Assembly (NCBI GenBank): GCA_023362775.1
Contig: JALMGJ010000006.1
Location: 59,921,501-59,985,500 of the forward strand
Length of the DNA stretch: 64,000 bases
DNA from: Charina bottae
Taxonomy: Eukaryota > Chordata > Lepidosauria > Squamata > Charinaidae
Reading direction: 5' to 3'
Shown here: positions 24,531 through 36,900 of the stretch, one piece after another
How positions within the stretch are numbered: position 1 is the first letter of the stretch
How the letters are laid out: every line of letters starts with the position of its first letter
Translations under genes and position numbers: made by a program
Notes under the pieces: model-generated
Database searches by the model: none
What the model saw: only the letters and a program-made list of their open reading frames with translations
Told to the model about the DNA's origin: nothing

Positions 24531-25050
24531 GGGACGCGGTGGCTCAGCTGGTTAAACAGCTGAGCTGTAGGCTGCCGATCAGAAGGTCGGCAGTTCGAAC
24601 CCCCACGGGATGAGGTGAGCTCTCGTCTTTAGTCCTAGCTCCTGTCAACCCAGCAGTTCGAAAGCCTTGCAAGTAGATAAATGGGTACCACCTTAAAAAG
24701 TGGGCTAATTTGCTGGTGTCCTGTCGGGAAGTTAGCTCCACCGGAGAGGAGAGGATCAAAGGATCGCAGGAAGATGAAACAGCGGTGGTGACGATGGACC
24801 CGGATGTGACAGCTACAGGACGTCAGCAGCCGGCTCAAGGCATCCTGGGAATTGTAGTCCAGAGCCTAATAGAGTCGGTTCCCCTACCCCTCTCCCTTCA
24901 CAAGCGGTGATTTGTATATATTTGGAATTGATGTATAATTGAATTGTATATATATGATTGTAAGCCGCCTAGAGTCCTCCACTAGGGAGGGGATAGGCGG
25001 GGTATAAATAGCACTACAAACAAATAAATAAATAAATAAATAAATAAATC
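24531..25050 (+). mobile_element. tRNA-headed SINE followed by LINE 3' tail
   Basis: The head ggtggctcagctggttaaac and B box gttcgaaccccc begin a SINE with a Sauria-like body (gcaagtagataaatgggtac). From about 24.7 kb a different sequence ends in a CR1/L2-like tail (gtaagccgcctagagtcctc) and (AAAT)n. The join may be one composite or two insertions. Confidence 0.65.
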
Positions 25051-25224
25051 AGATAAATTATGGAACTGAACTGGTTGGAAGGAGGGAATAAAAAAATTAA
25101 GATTTTGGATTTTATCTCTGTTTCTTAAAATCAGATATGAGGCTTAATCAAAAATAAGACACTGACATTTTAATTTCCTGGCAAATGGATTTATAATGCA
25201 CCACTCGGCAGAAAACAAAGCTGG

Positions 25225-27549
25225 ACAATGAACTTCAATCAATTTTATTTTGTATTTACGTTTTTTCAACAACCAATATAACCATCTGTAAACAAACTAC
25301 ATTAAAATGTTTTGCTGCTAAGCAGACATCAGTAATACGTGCACATGAGTAAAAATGTTGCTTACGGTCAAGTATATTTTAAAAATGGACAAGGAGCAAA
25401 TAATACTGATTCAGTCTAAGCTGAAGCACCAGGCAAACACTGATTTAATTCTAAATATAAGATAGGAAGGGGTCAAAGTGGATCTGTTATCCAGTTTGTG
25501 ACAGTTTATTTAAATTACAATATATATTTTTAAAAGCATAAATATATAGCTAACAACTCCAAAAATGTGGTTATGCAGACACAAAAATGTTATGATCAAA
25601 AGCAAGTGCTAGTTCAAGAAATCTCAGGACCTCAAAATCAGCAACCTACAAAGCTAAATTTTATGCCCTCTTTCCAGTTATAAACACTTTTGCTAAACAT
25701 AGGTATTTCAACATATATTAATATATTTTTTGACATTCAAAGTTGTAGAATCAATATGGCAGAATTATTGTTAAAAGCACATATGTACAAATATTATTCC
25801 CTGTGACCCTATTCCCAATTACATAAAGTATTTGGCATAATTATAACAATCTTACTGCATACACAACCATTTGCTTCCCCCCACCCACATAATAGTACTT
25901 CTTATTAAAATTAACCAGTTATGTACAAAAATACTTGAACATTTATTATATAAAACTTCTATAGCTACTATTAACAGCATATACCTGCTGAGAGTTTCTC
26001 ATTGAGGAATATAAAAAGTGGTCACTAATGTTCCAGTTAAGCTATCAACAAGGTGAACTGTTAAAATCAACACAAATTTAAATTTCCCAACAAAACAGGG
26101 AGATAACTTTGAATGGTATGATTGAAAAATACAGACCACAGGATATCAAACAAATACTACAAAGAGTAACTAAGTTTTGTGGGAGGGGAAATAAAATATA
26201 GAAAAATTGCCTATACACTTGTTTTTAGTTTAGTTTATGCAGTCATAGAACTAAGTATGAGCTTTCAAAATACCTCTACAGGAGCTGTCTAGTGAAATGC
26301 CAATTAGAGCTCCATCTGGGATGAGTAAGGGCACTTTCAGAGAAAATGTTTTGCAGGATTGGGACTGAAATCTGGATTACTTTTAGTTGCCAACAAGTTT
26401 TCAGTTTGTGCCCTGAAAAGCCCTCTCTTCCCACCCTCTAAACCGCTATCCCTTAAATTACTTAATTTCTCCACATTTGTGCAGTGGAAGATATAGCAAC
26501 AGAATGGAAGAACTTTCATTTGGAAAGGAAATCTCCGAAGCCATATACATCTCTTTATTGTGGAAGATGTGAACGTGCCTCCCTTGGACATGCAGAGTTC
26601 CTTCAATTATCACACTAGGCCAATTCAAACTTTGTTGTGTATATAGTAAAAACAAGTCTGAATCTTGAATTTTAAAATTTGCTGTTTGAATTAACTCTAC
26701 ATGTAATAGCCTCTTTCTCACGAACATTTGTTTGCGCCCATTTTCATCTTAGAGCCTGACAGTGGTTATTTCTTGACTCACAGTTAAAAGGACTTACTCA
26801 TTTTGACCATTAAAATAATCTGAGGGGTTAATTTCTGTCTCTGAAATCAATGATTTCTTTTTTAAAAAAATGAATTTTAGATATTGGCTACAGATTCTAT
26901 AATATAATTATTAATTTTTATCATCTGTAGGGATCTGTAAATTGCACCTCACTAAAATAAAATAAAATGGGAGTGGGGCAAATTGTATAAGTATGTAGAC
27001 TAACCACTATCAAGAGTACTAGAAAAAAGATCTCTAAAAAACAAGTATCTGAAAACATAGATACAAATATTGAATAAAACGCAGTAATGTGTCAGTAGAA
27101 AGCCACCCATACATTTTTTTCAGGAACTCAGCTACAACATCCTTGTAATAGGATCCCTTTCCAGTGCAATGTGATCACAAATCACAGGAGCTTTATGGTA
27201 TTCATTAACTTTAAACCAAACTGCACGCTGCCAGGAAGTCCACTGTTGCACTAATATGAGACGGTCAAGGGTAAGTATACTTGGATGATGTTTGAACAAC
27301 TAGGCTCCAGGTTCAAATTCATATGTAGAATCACATTTGCTGTATGCTATGCTAAATGTAGTATTTTCAGTCTCTTGCCTCTAGGTTCTGGCTTTTTAAG
27401 CTAGTACTTAAACTTGACCCAAATGTGCAACATAATATTAAGCAGTTTTTAAAAATCACTGGAAAGAAGATTTGTGAAAAATATTAAAGTGCCTATATTA
27501 GATATGTTTTTCATTTAAGTCGTTAAAAAATGACTTTTTTGACTTTTAT
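25225..27549 (-). other. DOCK4: Probable DOCK4 3' untranslated region
   Basis: About 2.3 kb of AT-rich sequence after the DOCK4 stop has no coding frame and no recognisable transposon, unlike everything around it, which suits a constrained UTR. A minus-strand AATAAA lies at 25244-25249, so cleavage is expected near 25.22 kb. Earlier AT-rich sites could also serve. The exact end is inferred. Confidence 0.6.
25244..25249 (-). terminator. Candidate polyadenylation signal AATAAA for DOCK4
   Basis: TTTATT on the plus strand reads AATAAA on the minus strand at the left edge of the repeat-free UTR block. The first repeat to the left (an AAAT-tailed LINE 3' end) ends about 200 bp away. Other AATAAA-like words exist in the UTR, so this site is only the best guess. 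Confidence 0.4.
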
Positions 27550-27975
27550 TTATAACTGAGAGACTTTTCGTGGAAGAGGCCTGGGCCGAGGGACCTGCTC
27601 CGTTCTCTTGCTGCTGCTCTCCAAATTGCTTGGTCTGACCATCAAAGGTTTTGGGGGTAGCGCTGGTGGATCCGTAGGAATGGGAATGGAAAGGCTGTGA
27701 GGTAGTGGGACGGGACGCCTCAGAGTCCGCTCGTAAACACTGTAAGGTGGAGGAGTCTTGCTCTCTTTTCTTACTGGCTCTTCGGAAATGTTGCAGTTAG
27801 AAAAAGGAACTGGGTGTTCATTGATGTGAGTTTCAAAGCCAGATGTTTCAGAAGTGCTACATCGACTAAGTGAGGATATGCCACTGCTGTAACTTCCAGA
27901 CAAGACTGGAGAGTTGGAAATGAGCCCTGACGAATGGTAGTCCACAGGAGATGGTGTAAAAGATTGCACAGAACC
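27550..27975 (-). CDS. DOCK4: DOCK4 terminal coding exon (ends PRPLPRKVSQL, stop TAA)
   Basis: The acceptor cttttctaaactcag precedes GSVQSFTPSPVDYHSSGLIS. The 141 codons include SSGISSLSRCSTSETSGFE, KTPPPYSVYERTLRRPVPLP and the SH3-ligand motif DPPALPPKP. The stop codon is at 27550-27552. Compared with the human tail I recall, a Pro/Val repeat after the NEH region is missing, so the linker is shorter here. Confidence 0.97.
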   Translation of the reverse strand, partial: GSVQSFTPSPVDYHSSGLISNSPVLSGSYSSGISSLSRCSTSETSGFETHINEHPVPFSNCNISEEPVRKESKTPPPYSVYERTLRRPVPLPHSLSIPIPTDPPALPPKPLMVRPSNLESSSKRTEQVPRPRPLPRKVSQL

Positions 27976-30900
27976 CTGAGTTTAGAAAAGAAAAAATTAG
28001 TCTGGAAATAGAAAGAAGGGATGAGGAAGGAAAAGATCGTGGAGGAACACTCCTTTGCATTAGTTCTAGGTCCCTGTGATATATAACACTTATTTCTACA
28101 GGAATTAAAATTTTAGATTAAGGTTTTGTGGCTTCAGCATCAAAAACTGAATGGTGCTGACATAAAACCTAGAATTACTCCAGTCTCTGTTAAAGTGGTG
28201 CCAGTGTGCCCTCTAATGTCAGAAATGAGTAATTACATGCAAAATCTACTTTTAAATTTGTGGCCTGAATCTACTTTTAAATTACGAACTTCCAATGTAC
28301 AGTATATTTGTGTTATTTTTTACATCTGACCACAAAAGGTTTACAAGGTGGATAAGTGAACTATGCAGAATTGGTGGTGCCTTAGAGCTAAAAAAACAAA
28401 GGAAAGCAAAACCCAACAACCTATGAATGTTGGCAGAGATCATAACCCAAAGAACCTGAAAGAGGTCCCATTGCTCAACAGGGATTTGGACTTAATGTGT
28501 CTTGAATAGCAACCATACATTTTGAATGCTCCTGGAATTCCATGGATATACTGTTATATTATAGGGTGGAGTGGAAGAATAAAGAAATTAATCTTCTTAT
28601 ATTCATTCCAGCTTATGGCCACTGTCTCCTGAATGCATTTAACCTATTGTCTTCTATGGACTCTTACATGATCCATTTATTTATCATAACCGAAATGACT
28701 AAAAAGCTTAGTTCAGGGCTTTCCAAAGTTTTCCCGCGGCGACACACCAACAGCTGTTGGTGTGTCGCCGCAGGAAAACCCGGAAGTGCCGCAGTTGCGG
28801 CAGTGCGCAAAAACCCGGAAGCGCTGCTGCTGCTTTCAGATTTTCGCACGCCGCCGTTGGTGTGTTGCCACGGAAAAACCGGAAGCACTGATGATGATCA
28901 GCGCTTCTGGGTTGTGTGGCGACACACCAGACTGTGTGTGGTGACACACTTTTGTGTCGCGACACACAGTTTGGAAAGCTCTGGCTTAGTTATTTATTCC
29001 CATCACATAGCACAAATTGGGAAGGCATACGTAATTACACATGTTTTGAAGGTGAAAACGCAGCCATAATTAATGTAAATCAGGGTTTTTCAACCAGGGT
29101 TCCATGGAACCCTAGGGTCCCGTGAGAGGTCACTAGGGGTTCCCTGGGAGATCACAATTTATTTAAAAACTATCTCAAATTCGGGCAACTTCACATTAAA
29201 GAAGTAAGTTTCATTCTTTATTTTTAGTTTAAGAATACTGTTAATGCATATATACAGGCCTACACATGAAACAAATATAATTTTGTAACTTCTGGCTTAT
29301 ATTTGAGCCTGAATGTGCAGCAGTTCCCAAAGTCCTGAAAAATATTTCAAGGGTTCCTCCAGGGTCAAAAGGTTGAGAAAGGCTGATGTAAATTACGAAA
29401 AGTAAACAATGCAATTCTGCTTCTAAATGTATTGAAGGCAGAGCAGTACCTTCATTGGAGATCTTCCTGCAGAAGAAGGAGAAACTGAGGGTATGTGTCG
29501 AGCTGGTGATGCTGTGAAGAAAATCATTTTCACATGAATTTAACATAGTTTAGAGCAAGTGAGGACTATGGTGGCTTGATACAAATGAACAGCCTAGCAA
29601 AGATGAACAAAAACATTGTATATATATATGTGTATAGGACAGGGAAGGAAAAAAAGGGGCACATGTGCATTTTGCATTCATAGAGATTCGTAAGACACAT
29701 ATCTAATAATACAGGTAGTCCTCAACTTACGACCATCCATTTAGCGACCGTTTGAAGTTAACAACGGCACTGAAAAAAGTGACTTATGACTGGTCCTTGC
29801 ACTTATGAATGTTGCAGGGTCCTCTCGGTCATGTGATCAAAATTTGGGTGCTTGGCAACTGGCATGTATTTATGACAGTTGCAGCATCCCAGGGTCATGT
29901 GATCGCCATTTGTGACCTTTCAGCTGGCTTCTGACAAGCAAAGTCAATGGGGAGCTGTGTGATTCACTTAACGACCAAAGCAAAAAAGGTTGTAAAATCA
30001 GGTGCAGTCACATGATGCCTCGCTTAATGACTGCACTGCTTAACAATGAATTTTCTGGTCTCTATTGTGGTCGTAAGTCGAGGACTACCTGTATGAATTT
30101 TATATTTTGTATTTTTATATTTGTATCTGTATTTATCTGTATTTATATTTATATTTATATTTAAGGGGCACGATGGCTCAGCGGTTAAGACGCCAGGCTT
30201 GTTGATCGGAAGGTCACAAGTTTGGAGGTTTGAGACCCTAGCCCCGCATGACGGAGTGAGCTCCCGCACTTGCCCCAGCTCTTGCCAACCTAGCAATTTG
30301 AAAGCATGCAAATGCAAGTAGATAAATAGGTACCACTTCGGTGGGAAGGTAACAGCGTTCCACGCACATCATGCCAGCCACATGACCGTGGAAGCGTCTT
30401 CGGACAACGCTGGCTCTTTGGCTAACAAACGGAGATGAGCACCAGCCCTTAGAGTTGGACACAACTGTGCGGGGGAACCTTTACCTTTACCTTTACCTTT
30501 ACCTTTTATATTTATATTTATACTGTATTCTTTTTAGCGATATGTCATTTTTATCATCTGTAAGCCGCCCAGAGTTGTTGTATGTGAGATGGGCAGTAGA
30601 GAAATATGACAAATAAATAAATAAATAAATAAATGTTAATAAAGATGCATATTGTAAAATTACAACAGGGTTTGAAACAGTAATTAGCATTCAGACATTG
30701 GGGACCTCAGATAGAAAACAATTTTAATAGCAAGCCCAAGTCACATCTGGGCAGGATCCAGCTTTATGTACAATGTGAATAGAGCTAGCTGTATTAGAGA
30801 AGAAGAGTGATGAAGTACAGACATACCAGTGGGACGTGGTGGCACAGGAGGAGACATAAGCTTTCCACTCTCTGACATGTTTTTGGCTTCTTTCCCACTG

Positions 30901-33900
30901 TCCAAGCTCCAACTGCTGGGAGTGCTATTTACAGCTGTTAAGCCATGACAACATAGATGTTAATTGTTAAAACTTTCAAGAATTAACATAAAATATCAGG
31001 CATATATGATTTTTAACTTTAATTTTAACATTGTTGTAAACCGCCCAGAGTCTACTGTGGTAGAGATGGGCGGTGATAAATTTGATTAATAAATAAAAAT
31101 AAATAAATAAAATAAAATAAATATATCTAGCGTATTTGAGATCACTTAAATATGTTTGGTATTTGAGATACAATATCAATTGTGACATTGGCATTAATGG
31201 GGAATTATTAAACAAATAAATACTGCTTTACATTTGGTTGTTATCTGTCTTTTGTACTTTACAGAAAGATAGGATAGAATATAAAAAATAAATGATATGC
31301 TTACCTTTCTCAGGAGCAGACAAATTAGGATCACTTCGAGGCAATGTACCATCTCCAATATGATTGAACACAATTCTCTAAAAATTCAGAATAGTTTATC
31401 TTTATGATAGTTTGTAAACTTTAATGAATTCTCAGCATGTTTTTAATTCAAGTAAAATTAAATTTTGGAATAGATAATAACTAAACTAATATTTTAAGTG
31501 ATATAGTTTGAACTATACCAAACAGAACTTAATTTCAGTTACATGTATAGAAACAAGGAAAGATGAGCTACCTCAGCAGAAATGTCTCTTTACTAGCGAA
31601 AATACAAGAGAGTGGATCCCATAAGATATAGGAAATGAAATGCTTTAAGAGGACTGATATTCATTCATATTCAACTGGAAGAACACAAGGACTTTAAAAA
31701 TGGGTACTGCCTTTTTCCCTTGCCTCAAGAAAACTGAATCTGGATATATCCTGATTTACAAGTCATGCAGCCATACATGACTCAAAGTAAAATGAATTTT
31801 CCCATGCGTTCAACAATACCAGATACTTTCTTTGACAGCTTATAGACAGATTTGTGGTGCAATTTTTACCACCTTCTTTTAAAATTGTTTCATAGATACA
31901 TCTGAAAAACAAGTTACCAATTTAGGCGAAGTTTATTAAGGAAACAAAAAACAGAACACATGTTAAAAAATAAAATTTAGTGGAAAGAAGGAAGGAGAAA
32001 TTCTGAGGGAATGCAGTAAATTCATTGGTTGCATATGCTAAACTGCCACCTAGGAGCCTAACTATCAATACAATTTATCAAAGTTGACATATCATATTCC
32101 ACATTCACAAGAACACAACATAACAGCTTTTCAGTGAGAAAATATATAGGACTCAGCCAAGGAACTGAAGTCAGTGATAAAATGGTACAAGCAAACTGAC
32201 ATGTAAAATTGTCAACTATCTAAAAGAAACAATATATTTATGAGTAGAGGAACTCATGATGTACTAAGGAGGAAAGAAAAGGACAAGATGTGACAACTCA
32301 ATCAAAATGTAGTCAGTAAATGTAGGCATAATTTCATCACAAGCAGAAGACATGCAGGGTTTCAGCTTAGAGAATAAACACAAGACAGGTCTTGACAGTT
32401 CAGCCATCTTACCATTTAAATAATAATTATTATTACTATAATTATAATAATAGGTTTCCGGATTAGCCAAACTGAATAGCAACTTGGTCCAACAGCCCAG
32501 CATATGAATTCAGAGCACAATTAAGTCATACAATATAATATGGCATCTGGGTAACTAAAGCCCATGCCATGATAGCCCATGCTTACAGATTTACCATTAA
32601 CAAAAACTGTGATATGATTTGATTCTTGTTTTGTGACATGGTAAAGTACAACAATAAAAGGTTAGCATGGAAAAGAATGATAAGAGCTTGATGGATATAT
32701 TCCCAATCCAAACACAAAAAAGCTGACAGGACAGATCTGTGGCCAAGGTTTGCTCACCACTTTTCATCACCCGTAGTAAAGATGTTAGCATTCTGGCACG
32801 AATGACTTATCTATTTTTTTCTGTGGTGAAATAACCACATTGATTTAGTGCCAAGACTCAAAGAAAACTATATATCTAAGCAATATCTCTGCCGCTCTGA
32901 CAAAGACATATGCTATTTGAACAGTGTCCCTACTGGATAATAATCCAGAAGATCTCATTCGGGTGCTGTTTTCCAACAAAGGGGCTTCATATAAATCTTC
33001 CTCATCTCTTAAGTTTAGTTTAAGACGGTAAGGGGGAAATGAACTGTTCAAAGCCTAATTCATAATGTTTGCATGAGAAAAATATTTTTTACTACTTACC
33101 CTGTCGGGGGCTACTGAGGATGTTGACACATTGGGAGATTTTCCTGTTGTGTAAACCTCTGGAAGAGCAGCTACTGGGCCTACCTGCTCCTCAAGCTCCC
33201 TTGGTGAATCTCTGATGCATCGCGGAATGGAGGCCTCATTCCACTTGGCAAAGCAAGAATTTGCAGGCTGGGAGCAAAAAGGGCACAATACTTTCTGTGG
33301 CATGTCTTAAAAGCCACCACATAGAGATTTTTCTGCGCCCTTTCCTGTTCTAGCTGCTCCAGAGGATGGTAGAAAATTTCAGGACAAATTTGGAATTAGT
33401 ATTTGCCAAGCCACTGCTGTTACTCAGTAAACATCATTACTGTTAACATGCCAAAACTGTAAGGAATCATGGAATAAAGCCACAAAGCCAACTATAAACC
33501 AGTATTTCCTGTCTGGCAGAATGAATTGCTGATATTTAAGTAGGTATAAGAATAGTACACGTTTTTTCTAAGTTAAGATCCTCTGAAAGAGCATAGTTTA
33601 ATATAAACTGGCCTAGGGTTCCAGAGATCAAGGGGAACTGGATCAAATCTGATCCAAGTCTCAGCATCAGAAATACATTGCTAATGATATGCTAAAAAGA
33701 TGGAAAGAACTGCGTAAGACTTCCGGTGGGGACATGGCCGACTGAACAGCTGTGCCCACGAGCTCCGCAGGCAGATCTGACAATGCAGCTTTTTTATGGG
33801 CTCAGGCAGGCATTTCCTGAAGCCCTAGAGCATTTTCATGGACAGAAAACACTCAGAATCATCCCATTTGTACTCCAGAACAGCGCCTCGCAGCCAGAGG

Positions 33901-36900
33901 ATCGCGAACAGTGTTAGCGATAATCTGGTAAGAGACGCAGGGAGGCTGGGACCTCATTGTTTCCAAACCGCGCTGTAGCCTCAAAGGGACACTAAGTCGA
34001 GCCACACCATTTCTAAATCACCCAATTTATATTTTTTAAGTTTATGTGCCCCAAGAGAGGCTTTCTACAGCAAGGAGATGCGATCTCTCTTGGTGCTTAT
34101 CATCATTATTTTTTGGATTATTTTTTAAAATCTTTCAAAGTTTTGGCTTGTTTCCCCATTTAAATATTAAGGAGGACTGAGAATAAATAAGTGCATCCCT
34201 GCTATTATTTTTGTACTGAATTTGAAGAATTTGATTTTTCCCTACACGTTGAATCTGCTGTTTTGAATAATCAGCTTTCTGTTGCTACTTTCACTGGGAA
34301 GCTGCCCCATATCACTTTTACTTTTGTAAACATTGCCGGAAATAACCTATTAGCTCTTACTGCTGCCAGTTAAGTATCTAGGAGGTGCCATAATCTACTG
34401 CCTGTATCATGATTTTTAGCAGACATTCTCAGAGCTTCGTTGTGAGATCAAACAGATTTTCTCTGATTCCTGTCAAGCTATTATGCAAGATATTTGGGAC
34501 ATTGTAGAAAATATCAGCTTTTAAATGTTTCATCTGGCTGAGGTGGTTGTGGAAAAAGTTGATTCTAGTGAAGATGGAGATGTTTCTACCGACAGTGAAA
34601 TTGAAGCATTTGTTGTGCCGGATGATGACCAGATTCTGGTGCTGAAGGAGTTAAAGGCACAGACGAAATAGCAAATCAGAATTGTTTCTCTGGTGGAATG
34701 TTATGGGAAAGAAGAGACTTTGCTCTGTGGGAGGTTTTCTGATGAGAAGTCTGAGTTTCTAAGGGGGGCAGTTGGGCTGTTTGACTTTTTTATGAAAAAT
34801 GCCTTGTGTGTATTATGGAGATATGTAAATGCTCTGGTATATTTTGAAGTGGGGTAAAGATTTAAGAATGTTTATTTGGACTGCTTTTAAGGCTTGTATG
34901 ATCCTATTCTTTTTTAATGATTTGGATTAAGATTAATTGGATTGTTTTTAAGGTTTGCTTGTTTTTATTTCTTCTTAATGATTTGTTAAGATTTATAAGG
35001 TATAATAATAATTGTTTGGTTTTAGGGTTAATAGGGTTAAGATTGCTGTAGTATTATTAATTATAAAAGTAGACAATTTATAAGTTTTTTTAGTTTGATT
35101 TCTATTATAGTAGATAGAAATGTATAGAATAGGGGTAGGAAGGAAATAATTAAGTAAATGTTGTCTTTGGGAGAGGAAGTTGATTAGGAGGTTTATATAT
35201 TTCTTTTTCTTTTAATATAAGGGGAGGGAACAATTGTATTTAGTGATTTTCATAATGTGCTAATGGAATGATATATAGAAATAATGTGATTTTGGTTTGA
35301 TATAGAGTAAGGGTTTGATTATGGAAATTGCTGTATATTCTTGCTGTTAAAAGTCGGAAGTTAACTCTTTATGTAATCTTTAAAATTATTTTCTTCTTGT
35401 GTTTCACACTTTTTAGTTTCTTTTTCTTTTTCTTTTTGTAGTTTTTTTCTTTTTTGTAGTATTTATCATTGCTTCAAACTTAATCAAATTCTTATTTTAA
35501 AAAAAGGACTGCAGAAGTCTTAAGAAATGTATTAGATAAAAATAATGTCTTTACTTAGAGATGAGATATGTAAATGAGAAAATGGTCATTCATGCCCTTA
35601 CTTTATGCAGTCTTTCCCTACAACATCTTCTCTGATATCCTTAAAGAAATGGCTCAAAAGGTTCGTGTAGGTAAGCCAGAAGTAGACAACCTGGAGTTTT
35701 TCATTTTTTCTGGATCTGAATACCAATCATCAATCTGGGCACCAAAACTGAGTCTTCCAGCATTGTCACTTACTCTATCAGTAAATTCAAAAAGATTTAC
35801 TTTCTTTCCAGTCAAGCTCCAGGATTCCGCAGAAGTTCATGAATATATCCATGCAGGTTTTTAGCAACAGTATGGAAGCCATTTGCCACTTCATTCTTCT
35901 GGAATGGTTTGTTTGTTTTTGTTTTAGTTTCCCACTCTAACCTAGTACAGCCCTGGAAGTCTCCCATCCAAGTACTAACCAGGCCAGACCCTCCTTATAA
36001 ACTGGGATTATAGAACTTTAAAATAATAAGAATTGATAATATGATCAACAACATTTCTGTACCACAACAGCTCATTTTCAGGAATGTAGCTCTTTTAGTG
36101 TACCCTGAGAAATGCCTACCTGTGAAGGCTCAGCAGGATTAGGGTAAATGGCACTACAGGGCCTCTCCCTTGGAGATAGGCAAGAGTTTTCTCTGGAATG
36201 TTTAAGCTTGTCTGATAACAGAGGTGAGCCTGGAATACAAGACAAACCTATAGAATCAGTGCAATTCTTCAATCTGCAGTATGAGGGATTATTTGAGGGG
36301 GTGGGGAACACATAATGGATAGAGAATTTACAGTGGCTTATATCCCACTATAGAATTTCCATATAATGTGATCCAGACCTAATAGTATAGTTTTGGTCCC
36401 AGAAAGATTCCATAAGGATCTTTGTGTAATAAAACACTAACCTCTGGCACTGGATGGAGCAGAGCTGGTCACATTAGGTGAAGCAGAATGAGTAGAACTC
36501 AGACTTGAGGTAGATGGGCTTGGCTGGAAATACACAAAAGCCACAAACTCTCAGTATCATGCAACTGGATGATAAAACAGCAGCAACATGTACTGACTAA
36601 TGATATGGTACATTATGACAGCAGCTCAATACAGAAGCTCTTAAGCTCATTGAAAATGTAATATTTGAAGCAAAAATATGATTGGATGATACATAAATGA
36701 CAGAAGATGCAACCTGATGCTTGTCTACTGCCTACAAGAAAACTGACACAGAGGAACTTATATACATAAGTTTTTGCCTATAATGACCATTTACTGCTTG
36801 TGCTGACTGTTTATAGGATAACTGTAGACCTTATATATGATAGGAAGGGATACAAACATTCGGTAATAATCACAAACGCTGGAACAAATGAACTCAATAT

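Noticed and set aside
28542..29069. 175-codon plus-strand frame
   Set aside because: Most of it overlaps a hAT MITE with clear 8-bp duplications; no exon support.
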